The position numbers and the translations under genes were made by a program. From Magnetococcales bacterium (GTDB lineage Bacteria; Pseudomonadota; Magnetococcia; Magnetococcales; Magnetaquicoccaceae), in assembly GCA_015229095.1 (NCBI GenBank), contig JADGCE010000094.1, positions 1-10,508 on the forward strand: DNA of 10,508 nt. The letters are read 5' to 3'. The notes under the pieces were generated by a model. That model was not told the origin of the DNA. It saw nothing but the letters and a program-made list of their open reading frames with translations, and did not search any database. Every line of letters starts with the position of its first letter. The first letter of the stretch is position 1. Positions 1 to 6,108 of the stretch are shown piece after piece.

Positions 1-10
1 TTCTCCGACT

Positions 11-1561
11 CTACGCCTCAATGCCATACTGACGGATCTTGTTGTGCAACGACTGGCGGGTGATGTCCAGCAGTTGGGCGGCCTGCAGCTTGTTGCCCTG
101 GGTTCTTTCCAGCGCTGTGCGGATCAGGCGAATTTCCAACTGTTCCCGTTGTTGAGGCAGGGAGAGCGTCTCCAGCTCTGTCCATCCCCGCTGACTGGTT
201 CCACTGGCGTGGGACTGCGCGGCGGGCAGGGAACAGTGATGCGCGGTGATCGTGGCACCGCTGGGCGTCAACGCCACCAGTCGCTCGATCTCATGCTGCA
301 ACTGCCGGACATTGCCCGGCCAGTTGTACGCCTCAAAGCGGGCCAGGGTCTCCGCTGAAAATCCCAGAACCTGCTTGTTGAACCGCTGATTGACCTCCAG
401 CAAAAACATCATGGCCAGGGGGACAATATCCGTGGCGCGCTCCCGCAAGGGTGGCAGGGTGAGATCCACGGAAAAGAGTCGGAAAAAGAGATCCTCCCGA
501 AAACGGCCCTTGGCGACCTCATCCTGTAAATTTTTGGCGGAGGCGCTGATGATGCGAAAATCATAGCGATGCAGCCGATTGCCTCCCAGGCGCATCCCCT
601 CTTTTTCCTGAATGGCCCGTAAAAATTTGGGCTGGATCGTCAGGGGCATTTCGGAAATTTCATCCAGGAAGAGCGTGCCCCCCGTCGCCTCTTCAAAACG
701 GCCCATGCGGCTGGCGCCCGCGCCGGTGAAGGCCCCCTTTTCATAACCGAAAAATTCACTCTCCATCAAATTTTCCGGGATGGCCGAGCAGTTGACCGCG
801 ACAAACGGTCGACCACGGCGATCGCCGGACTGTTCGTGGATCATGCGGGCGATAATCTCTTTGCCGGTACCGCTTTCACCTGTGATAAAGACATTGACGG
901 GCAGAGAGCCGATTTGGCGCACCACTTCCAGAACCTGCCGCATGGCGGGACTGTCGGCAATAAAGCCCCGTTGCTCCGCTGTCTGAAAATCGGATCGGGT
1001 GATCTCTTCATGCATGTGTTTGGAAATGCTTATGATCTCTTCGGATATGGCGTTGTGTTCGATGGCGAGAGCCAGAAAGCGTACCACCTGCTGTAGCAGC
1101 AGCTCATCCTGCCTGTTGAAACCCTCGCCGCCGCACTTGTTCAACACCTGTACCGCCCCGATGCAGCGTTTTTCTGCCAGGCTGAAGATGGGCACACTGA
1201 TCAGGTTGCGGGTGATAAAATCGGTCTTTTGATCCACCAGCAGGTGAAAACCATGGTGACTCTCCAGGCCAGAGCCAAAAATGGTCTCTCCACTGGAGAT
1301 GGTGCGCCCGACAATACTGCCCTCCTTGGGGGCAACAATTTCCTTTTCGTGCAGGCCTGTACCAAATTTCAACCAGGCATTGTCCCCATCGGCACTGTAA
1401 ATGAAAATGCTGCACCGCTCGGCCTGTACCAGGGCGGGGAAGGTGGAGACAAAAAAACGCATCAGAACTTCATAATCTTTCGTCGTCCATGCGCGGGTAA
1501 CACGGTCCAGCAGAGCCTTGAGGGAGACGAGACGCTGTTTGGTTTCGATTGTTTTCAACAT
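11..1561 (-). CDS. Sigma-54-dependent transcriptional activator (GAF - AAA+ - Fis HTH)
   Basis: A 516-residue bacterial enhancer-binding protein that would use ATP hydrolysis to open promoters bound by sigma-54 RNA polymerase. An N-terminal GAF sensor covers about residues 25-170 (NK..GEGF..QDELLL at 141-156). A linker follows, then the AAA+ domain at about 200-432: Walker A GESGTGKE at 228-235, the sigma-54 contact loop GAFTGA at 276-281, Walker B GGTLFLDE at 294-301, arginine-finger region FREDLFFRL at 354-362, and sensor II WPGNVRQL at 414-421. A Fis-type HTH occupies about 471-513. No receiver domain is present, so control is probably by a small ligand, redox state or protein binding to GAF; the ligand is unknown. 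The ATG abuts the stop of the upstream InsA-like gene (TAAATG), which implies one transcript and coupled translation. All catalytic motifs are intact. The targets are unknown; the divergent flagellin/kinase operon is the obvious candidate. Confidence 0.95.
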   Translation of the reverse strand: MLKTIETKQRLVSLKALLDRVTRAWTTKDYEVLMRFFVSTFPALVQAERCSIFIYSADGDNAWLKFGTGLHEKEIVAPKEGSIVGRTISSGETIFGSGLESHHGFHLLVDQKTDFITRNLISVPIFSLAEKRCIGAVQVLNKCGGEGFNRQDELLLQQVVRFLALAIEHNAISEEIISISKHMHEEITRSDFQTAEQRGFIADSPAMRQVLEVVRQIGSLPVNVFITGESGTGKEIIARMIHEQSGDRRGRPFVAVNCSAIPENLMESEFFGYEKGAFTGAGASRMGRFEEATGGTLFLDEISEMPLTIQPKFLRAIQEKEGMRLGGNRLHRYDFRIISASAKNLQDEVAKGRFREDLFFRLFSVDLTLPPLRERATDIVPLAMMFLLEVNQRFNKQVLGFSAETLARFEAYNWPGNVRQLQHEIERLVALTPSGATITAHHCSLPAAQSHASGTSQRGWTELETLSLPQQREQLEIRLIRTALERTQGNKLQAAQLLDITRQSLHNKIRQYGIEA

Positions 1562-1900
1562 TTATCCGGCCAGAGCACGCGGCTGTTTGGGGTGTCGTTC
1601 TTGCGGATTGCCGGGGGGCAGCGAAAAACGGGAGAGCAACTGAAAGACCTCCATGACGCTCTCCTGGGGCAGACGCAGCAACTGCGCCGTCTCCTGGACA
1701 TCCGCACCACTCAGGGCCAAGTCGATGATCTGCTGCCGTGTCACCGTCGGGCGGGGTTTGATCTGATAGTTCAGGAGAAACACACGCCGTGTGCAGGGTG
1801 GGTTTTGACAGATAAAGCGCTGCGCACCATTGGGTTGTCTTCCGTATTTGACCACATTCAAACTGTCACAATCGGGACAGCGTACCTCGACGACGGCCAT
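1562..1900 (-). CDS. InsA-like zinc-ribbon/HTH protein (orphan, probably a DNA-binding regulator)
   Basis: A 112-residue protein. Residues 1-90 line up by eye with the InsA repressor/DNA-binding subunit of IS1: a zinc ribbon with Cys8, Cys11, Cys31 and Cys36 (CPDC...CQNPPC), the aromatic/basic segment RRVFLLNYQIKPR at 38-50, and an HTH of the form QQIIDLALSGADVQETAQLL at 56-75. InsA itself is about 91 residues. The extra tail here is Pro/Arg-rich and unlike InsB. I chose the ATG at 1900 because AGGAGGA lies 6 nt before it; the frame stays open to 1999 but that part has no ribosome site and reads as low-complexity. No InsB DDE transposase frame and no IS1 terminal repeats are evident around it, so it looks like a domesticated DNA-binding module rather than a live insertion sequence. 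It is first in an operon with the sigma-54 activator and could modulate that operon. Its function is inferred only. Confidence 0.8.
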   Translation of the reverse strand: MAVVEVRCPDCDSLNVVKYGRQPNGAQRFICQNPPCTRRVFLLNYQIKPRPTVTRQQIIDLALSGADVQETAQLLRLPQESVMEVFQLLSRFSLPPGNPQERHPKQPRALAG

Positions 1901-1906
1901 AGTCGC

Positions 1907-1913
1907 TCCTCCT
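1907..1913 (-). promoter_or_regulatory. Strong ribosome binding site of the InsA-like gene
   Basis: The minus strand reads AGGAGGAGCGACT directly before ATG at 1900. This near-complete anti-16S match at normal spacing decides the start in favour of 1900 over the upstream ATG at 1999. Confidence 0.85.
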
Positions 1914-1926
1914 GGGTGGACGCTTT

Positions 1927-1956
1927 GGGGGGGATGCCCGTCGTGCGGGGGGGATG
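1927..1956. repeat. Short tandem GGGGGGGATG repeat in the leader of the InsA-like gene
   Basis: Two identical 10-mers, GGGGGGGATG, begin 20 bp apart at 1927 and 1947. In the minus-strand mRNA they read CATCCCCCCC and lie in the 5' leader between the predicted transcription start and the ribosome site. The role is unknown; the two G7 runs could also be prone to slippage or sequencing error. Confidence 0.5.
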
Positions 1957-1994
1957 TTCCCGCCGCCGACCGGTTCACCGGACCCAGGGTCTCA

Positions 1995-2010
1995 CTCAAC
2001 TTTTATGCCA
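1995..2010 (-). promoter_or_regulatory. Imperfect -24/-12 (sigma-54-like) element overlapping the -10 region
   Basis: The minus strand reads TGGCATAAAAGTTGAG. TGGCA matches the -24 element and TTG sits at the correct distance for the -12 element, but the usually invariant GC is GA. It could be a degenerate sigma-54 site allowing autoregulation, or chance. It shares the core TGG...AAGTTG with the plus-strand element at 2184-2199. Confidence 0.25.
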
Positions 2011-2029
2011 ATAAGTAAAAAGCGGTCAA
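2002..2029 (-). promoter_or_regulatory. Candidate sigma-70-type promoter for the InsA-like/sigma-54-activator operon
   Basis: On the minus strand, TTGACC (2029-2024, five of six to the -35 consensus) is followed after 16 bp by CATAAA (2007-2002, four of six to the -10 consensus). Transcription would start near 1995 and give a leader of about 95 nt before the ATG at 1900. Confidence 0.5.
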
Positions 2030-2044
2030 GTATGCGTTTTTTGT

Positions 2045-2082
2045 CTCTGCGGACGGCGTGGTGACCGTTGAGAGACTCTGCG
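2045..2082. promoter_or_regulatory. Candidate upstream activator sites (two CTCTGCG direct repeats)
   Basis: CTCTGCG occurs at 2045-2051 and again at 2076-2082, 31 bp apart, which is close to three helical turns. The second copy overlaps the palindrome AGAGACTCT at 2071-2079. The pair lies about 115-155 bp upstream of the predicted sigma-54 -24/-12 element, where enhancer-binding proteins normally bind. The assignment rests on position and repetition only. Confidence 0.25.
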
Positions 2083-2164
2083 AGGAAAAATGTTCCGTCC
2101 CGGCAGAGCAGAAAGTGCCCATGCCCGTGGATGCTGCCGCCTGTTTTTCAGTTAATCACAGTAA

Positions 2165-2177
2165 AATCAATTTTTTG
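2165..2177 (+). promoter_or_regulatory. Candidate IHF binding site
   Basis: AATCAATTTTTTG matches the IHF consensus WATCAANNNNTTR at every defined position. It sits immediately upstream of the predicted -24 element and between it and the candidate enhancer repeats. IHF usually bends sigma-54 promoters at this place. The surrounding A/T run raises the odds of a chance match. Confidence 0.45.
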
Positions 2178-2183
2178 TTTGGT

Positions 2184-2200
2184 TGGACCTGAAGTTGCAT
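2184..2200 (+). promoter_or_regulatory. Candidate sigma-54 (-24/-12) promoter of the flagellin-like/kinase operon
   Basis: TGGACCTGAAGTTGCAT has GG at 2185-2186 and GC at 2197-2198, the exact 12-bp offset of the TGGCACG-N4-TTGCA consensus. The -12 half TTGCA is perfect and the -24 half is weaker. Transcription would begin near 2210, about 85 nt before the flagellin ATG. Many proteobacterial flagellar genes use sigma-54, and a sigma-54 activator is encoded next door. No sigma-28 (TAAA-N15-GCCGATAA) element was found in the same region. Confidence 0.5.
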
Positions 2201-2216
2201 CTCCACGGTGGTACAG

Positions 2217-2238
2217 GGGAGAGTTTCTGGTCTCTCCC
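2217..2238 (+). other. Leader stem-loop in the flagellin-like mRNA
   Basis: GGGAGAG (2217-2223) pairs perfectly with CTCTCCC (2232-2238) around an 8-nt loop, extendable by one G-U pair. If transcription starts near 2210, this hairpin lies within the first 30 nt of the mRNA, a position that often protects a transcript from decay. There is no T run after it, so it is not an intrinsic terminator. Confidence 0.4.
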
Positions 2239-2281
2239 TCTCTTTGACGTGTTCCGACCTCTTCCGGCGTCACACAACCCC

Positions 2282-2290
2282 AAAGGAGAT
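2282..2290 (+). promoter_or_regulatory. Ribosome binding site of the flagellin-like gene
   Basis: AAAGGAGAT lies 4 nt before ATG at 2295. It decides the start: the frame is open from an ATG at 2208, but the 29 residues before 2295 overlap the leader hairpin, have no ribosome site and are not flagellin-like. Confidence 0.85.
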
Positions 2291-2294
2291 CTCC

Positions 2295-3128
2295 ATGGCA
2301 AACATTCCTGCGGTTATCACCCACCTTTCCGATACCACCCTCTCCTCCCTGAAAGAGGGGTTGGACAGGCTGGCCGGTGGCTTGAAAGTCCGGTTGCCCG
2401 CCGGAGAGGGAGAGACAGAGCCCAGCGGGGAACGGGGTGAGGCCTCGCTGTTGGTCTTGGGGGGGCGTTGGTCCGGGGAGCGTGTGCCTGCGGACTTGCA
2501 GACATGGAATCAAACCACCTTGCAGGTCAACGATGGCATTGCCATGACCCAGGTGGCAAGTGCCGGGTTGGACGATATTCAGGCCGACTTGCAGCGGTTG
2601 CAAAAACTGGTGCTGGCGAGCCGCAACAGCCTGTTGAGCGATGAGGAGCGGTTGGCGTTGCAACGGCAGGCCGAGCTGATCTCCCACACCATTGGTCAAA
2701 AAGTGCACAGCACCCGCTACAATGGCCTGCCCTTGCTGGCCAGTACCAAGGCGATTTTGTTGCAAACCGGTGTGGAGGGTCATGCCCGGACCCATCTCGA
2801 TCTGCCCGATCTCTCCAACGCCTTTGCCTCGGTGGATCTGCGCAGCAGTGCCGGAAGCGACGCGGCCCAACTCTCTTTGCAAAAAGAGCAAGCCTTGGTG
2901 GAGATGGCGCAGTCCCGGTTGGCCTCCCAACAGGTAGAACTCCAGGATGCCGTGAGCACCTTGGACAGCCGCATGCTCTCCCGCATGGGGAGCAGTCGCT
3001 CCTTGACCACGCCCGAGGAAGGGGAGAGTGTTGCCCGGCAGATTGCTGCCCTGATTCGGGATCAGGCGGTCATGGCGTTCCAGGTGCAGGCCAATCAAAC
3101 CGCCAGCCGGGTCCAACAACTGATCTAG
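2295..3128 (+). CDS. Divergent short flagellin-family protein
   Basis: A 277-residue protein built like a flagellin reduced to its D0/D1 core. Residues 10-33 (HLSDTTLSSLKEGLDRLAGGL...) match the N-terminal helix ending in RLSSGL. Residues 77-91 (LQVNDGIAMTQVASAGL) match the NDGISLAQTAEGAL helix, and 98-148 match the DLQR.RELAVQ...NGxxLL segment. The C-terminus 253-277 (LIRDQAVMAFQVQANQTASRVQQLI) matches the terminal QANQxPQxVLxLL helix. Flagellin family members are exported by the flagellar type III system without a cleaved signal. Oddities: the usual INSAKDDAAGLAIS segment after the first helix is replaced by an acidic/Gly-rich stretch at 34-60, and little D2/D3 is present. It could be a minor filament subunit or a flagellin homologue with another role. 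The histidine kinase starts 1 nt after its stop, so the two are almost certainly co-transcribed. Confidence is high for the family, low for the role. Confidence 0.82.
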   Translation: MANIPAVITHLSDTTLSSLKEGLDRLAGGLKVRLPAGEGETEPSGERGEASLLVLGGRWSGERVPADLQTWNQTTLQVNDGIAMTQVASAGLDDIQADLQRLQKLVLASRNSLLSDEERLALQRQAELISHTIGQKVHSTRYNGLPLLASTKAILLQTGVEGHARTHLDLPDLSNAFASVDLRSSAGSDAAQLSLQKEQALVEMAQSRLASQQVELQDAVSTLDSRMLSRMGSSRSLTTPEEGESVARQIAALIRDQAVMAFQVQANQTASRVQQLI

Positions 3129-3129
3129 G

Positions 3130-6108
3130 GTGGTCACTGCGCCGGTCGGCTCCCCCAACGTGTCCAGAATCGTCACCTTGGCACAACGCCTCTCGCTGCC
3201 GTTGCTCTTTTTCGCGGGGCTGTTCGTGGGCTGGGTGGAGCTCCATGCGGCCTGGTCGCCGGTTGTGGTGGTTGGTACTTACGATAACAGGCCTTTGGTT
3301 TTTGAAGCTGCCGATGGGGAGTTGCAAGGTCTCTTTTTGGATGTGCTGCGTGCTGTCGCGCAGGAGGAGGGATGGCAACTGACCTATCTGCACGCCACCT
3401 GGGCCGAGCAACTGGACAACCTGAAGAGTGGCAAGATCGATCTGCTTGTGGACGTTGCCGCAGCCCCGGAACGGGAGCGCTGGTTTGATTTCAACCAGGA
3501 AGGGCTGTTCATCAACTGGGGGCAAGTCTATCTGCCGGAGGAGTCAACCGTTCAATCTTTGCTGGATCTGCAAGATCAGCGGATTGCCGTGGTCCGCGAG
3601 GATATTCATGCCAGCCACTTTCAATCTTTGCTGCGGGGTTTTGCCGTCTCCAGCGTGTTGGTCGAGGTGGGGTCATACGAAGAGGTTCTCAACCGCATCG
3701 CCCGCCACGAGGTGGATGCCGGGGTGGTCAACCATCTCTTCGGTCTGTTGAATGACGGCAACGGCAGCCAGACAGTCAAGGCCAGTTCCATTCTTTTCAA
3801 TCCCAGCCATATCGGTTTTGCCACTGCGAAAGGAAAACATCGTGCCCTGTTGCAGGCCATCGATCGCCATATGAGCCAGTGGAAAGCCGACAAACATTCC
3901 GTGTATTATCGCGCATTGGAAAAATGGTTGCACGCACCGGAGAAACGCCCTGAAATACCCGCCTGGGTACGTTGGCTGGTGTTGGGCTTTGTGCTGTTGC
4001 TGATGCTGGCGATCGGCATCACCGTGTTGCTGCGTCGGCAGGTGGCGAGACAGACAGAGGCCTTGCGGAGGGAAATTCAAGAGCGGCAGCGGGTGGGGCA
4101 AATATTGGTGCAGACCAATGCAGATCTGGAGCGGACGGTGCGGTCGCGCACCCAGGAATTGACCATCACCAACGACTATTTGCTGCAGGCCAAAGAGCAG
4201 GCCGAGCAGGCCAGTCGGGCCAAGTCGCACTTTTTGGCCCACATGAGCCACGAAATCCGTACCCCCATGAATGCCATTATCGGTCTCAGCAGCCTGGCCA
4301 TCAAGGAGGAGCTGTCGCCGTTGGTGCGCGACTATCTGCAAAAAATTGGCCGTTCCGCCCAGTCGTTGCTGATGATCATCAACGATATTCTCGATTTTTC
4401 CAAAATTGAGGCCGACAAGATGGAGCTGCGGCAAGGGCTCCTCTCTCTGCCGGAACTGTTTGCCCGTCTGGAAGATCTGTTCCGCTATGCCGTGGAAGAA
4501 AAAAAACTGGCGTGGCAACTGAGCCTGCCTGGGGAACTGCGGCTGGAGTTGGGGGGAGATCCGGAACGGCTGCAACAGATTTTGGTAAATCTGCTCGGCA
4601 ATGCCCTGAAATTTACCCACACCGGCCATATCCACTTGCAGGCAACCCTCAAAGAGTGGCGACCGCCCCATCTGTGGATCACCTTTGCGGTACACGACAG
4701 CGGTATCGGCATCCCTGCTGAGCATCTGCCTAAACTGTTTCAGCCGTTCGTGCAGGCTGACAGCACGATTTCCAGGCAGTATGGTGGCACCGGCCTGGGC
4801 TTGACCATTTGTCGGCGGTTGGTCGACTTGATGGGGGGAACCCTGTGGGTGACCAGTGAACCGGGAGTGGGCAGCTCTTTCTATTGCACGGTGCCGTTTG
4901 TGGTGGATGCCTACCCCCCGGTCAACGGCTTTATGCCGTTGACGGAACTGCGGAGAGAACAAGAGCGCAGCGATTATGAGGCGCAGGCGCAGGTTTTGTT
5001 GCGTGGCGTGTCGATCTTGCTGGTGGAGGATCATGCCATCAACCAGGAGGTGGCGCGGGCCATTCTGGAGGGAGTGGGTATGCATGTGGTGATTGCCAAC
5101 CACGGGCGGGAAGCCCTGGAGTGTTTGAGCCGGCAGAGCTTCGATGCGATACTCACGGATCTGCAGATGCCGGAGATGGATGGCTATGAGATCACGCGCC
5201 AAATTCGTGCCAACCCGGCCTACAGCGAGCTTCCCATCATCGCCATGACCGCCCACGCTGCTCTGGAAGAGCGGGAGAGTTGTCTGGCCGTGGGGATGAA
5301 TGATCACATCAGCAAACCCGTGGATCCAGAACGCCTGTTTGCCAGCCTGCTGCGCTGGGTGTCACCGCTGCACCCTCTGACAGCCGAGCCTGTTCCCGTT
5401 GTCTGTGAAAAAATGACCGAGGTGGGGGAAACCCTGCCGGAAACGGTGCCAGGGATTCAGTTGGCTGCCGGAGTGCGCCGGGTCCGGGGTGACTCCCGGC
5501 TGTTTGTGCAATTGTTACAGGATTTTGCGCGGAGCCATGCCGGTTTGGCCGAGGAGATGCAAAGCTTGTTGACACCCCCCATATCGTGGGAAGCGGCGGC
5601 ACGATTGGCCCATACCATCAAAGGGTTGGCGGGCAATCTGGCGGCCATGCCACTTGCGGATGCCGCAGCCACGTTGGAAAGCCTGCTCACCGCCCGCCAT
5701 GCCCAGGGCTTGCCGGAGGCGTTGGCCGCTTTTCAGGTGGCAATCCGCATCGTGTTGGAGTCGATCCAGGTGTTGGCCGAGATGCTCCCGTCGGCCTGCC
5801 CTGCCCAGCCCGCCGGGGGCGACGACACGAATCGGCCACAGATCCAACAAAACGTGCAGCAGCTGCAAGGTTATTTGGAGTGTCAGGACAGTCGGGCCAT
5901 GGAGGCCGTGGCACGCTTGCGGGAGGCCCTGCCGGGAGAGCGCTGGCAAAAAAGCCTGCAGGAGCTGAGCCAAGCCCTGGACCTGTTTCAGTTTGATGAG
6001 GCCCGGAAGGTGCTGACCACACTGGTGCAACAGCTGCCGGCAGATGCAACCGATACGGTCACCCCACACAGCGGAGATGGGGCGCCACAACCTGCGAGGC
6101 ATCCATGA
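3130..6108 (+). CDS. Hybrid sensor histidine kinase with periplasmic solute-binding sensor, REC and HPt
   Basis: A membrane phosphorelay protein of about 992 residues. In order: signal segment about 14-41; SBP_bac_3-type periplasmic sensor about 45-268; one transmembrane helix about 281-301; coiled coil about 305-368; HisKA with phosphoacceptor His374 (HMSHEIRTPMN); HATPase with N box Asn487/Asn491, DSGIGIP at 523-529 and GGTGLGL at 552-558; receiver with acidic Glu633/Asp634, phosphoacceptor Asp677 and Lys729; HPt with His828 (AHTIKGLAGN); and a C-terminal helical region about 905-980 often seen at the end of such kinases. All phosphotransfer residues are intact, so the protein can run a His-Asp-His relay to an unseen response regulator. 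The ligand may be an amino acid or similar small solute, from the sensor family. There is no ATG before the kinase core. GTG 3130 is 1 nt after the flagellin stop with only a weak ribosome site; GTG 3160 is an alternative that keeps the signal segment. The stop overlaps the next gene as ATGA. Confidence 0.93.
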   Translation: MVTAPVGSPNVSRIVTLAQRLSLPLLFFAGLFVGWVELHAAWSPVVVVGTYDNRPLVFEAADGELQGLFLDVLRAVAQEEGWQLTYLHATWAEQLDNLKSGKIDLLVDVAAAPERERWFDFNQEGLFINWGQVYLPEESTVQSLLDLQDQRIAVVREDIHASHFQSLLRGFAVSSVLVEVGSYEEVLNRIARHEVDAGVVNHLFGLLNDGNGSQTVKASSILFNPSHIGFATAKGKHRALLQAIDRHMSQWKADKHSVYYRALEKWLHAPEKRPEIPAWVRWLVLGFVLLLMLAIGITVLLRRQVARQTEALRREIQERQRVGQILVQTNADLERTVRSRTQELTITNDYLLQAKEQAEQASRAKSHFLAHMSHEIRTPMNAIIGLSSLAIKEELSPLVRDYLQKIGRSAQSLLMIINDILDFSKIEADKMELRQGLLSLPELFARLEDLFRYAVEEKKLAWQLSLPGELRLELGGDPERLQQILVNLLGNALKFTHTGHIHLQATLKEWRPPHLWITFAVHDSGIGIPAEHLPKLFQPFVQADSTISRQYGGTGLGLTICRRLVDLMGGTLWVTSEPGVGSSFYCTVPFVVDAYPPVNGFMPLTELRREQERSDYEAQAQVLLRGVSILLVEDHAINQEVARAILEGVGMHVVIANHGREALECLSRQSFDAILTDLQMPEMDGYEITRQIRANPAYSELPIIAMTAHAALEERESCLAVGMNDHISKPVDPERLFASLLRWVSPLHPLTAEPVPVVCEKMTEVGETLPETVPGIQLAAGVRRVRGDSRLFVQLLQDFARSHAGLAEEMQSLLTPPISWEAAARLAHTIKGLAGNLAAMPLADAAATLESLLTARHAQGLPEALAAFQVAIRIVLESIQVLAEMLPSACPAQPAGGDDTNRPQIQQNVQQLQGYLECQDSRAMEAVARLREALPGERWQKSLQELSQALDLFQFDEARKVLTTLVQQLPADATDTVTPHSGDGAPQPARHP

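Noticed and set aside
1562..1900. Reading the InsA-like gene as an active IS1 element
   Set aside because: No InsB frame, no frameshift signal into one, and no flanking inverted repeats or target duplication are visible; the sigma-54 activator follows immediately.
1901..1999. N-terminal extension of the InsA-like gene to ATG 1999
   Set aside because: It has no ribosome site and includes the G-tract repeats; the strong AGGAGGA before 1900 and the InsA alignment both fix the start at 1900.
1229..2014. 261-codon plus-strand frame over the GAF region and the InsA-like gene
   Set aside because: It is antisense to two well-supported genes, and its product shows no domain.
2101..2156. Intrinsic terminator GGCAG...CTGCC followed by TTTTT
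   Set aside because: The stem is short with a loop over 20 nt and the T run is offset by several bases; no gene ends upstream on this strand.
2208..2294. N-terminal extension of the flagellin-like gene to ATG 2208
   Set aside because: It has no ribosome site, overlaps the leader hairpin and the predicted transcription start, and flagellins begin directly with the helix found at 2295.
2148..3176. 342-codon minus-strand frame across the flagellin-like gene
   Set aside because: It is antisense to a recognisable flagellin, has shadow-type composition and crosses the promoter region with no family motif.
3673..5307. 544-codon open frame on the minus strand inside the kinase gene
   Set aside because: It lies antisense to the conserved kinase domains, is rich in Gln, His, Pro and Gly as expected of a GC-driven shadow frame, and has no recognisable motif.
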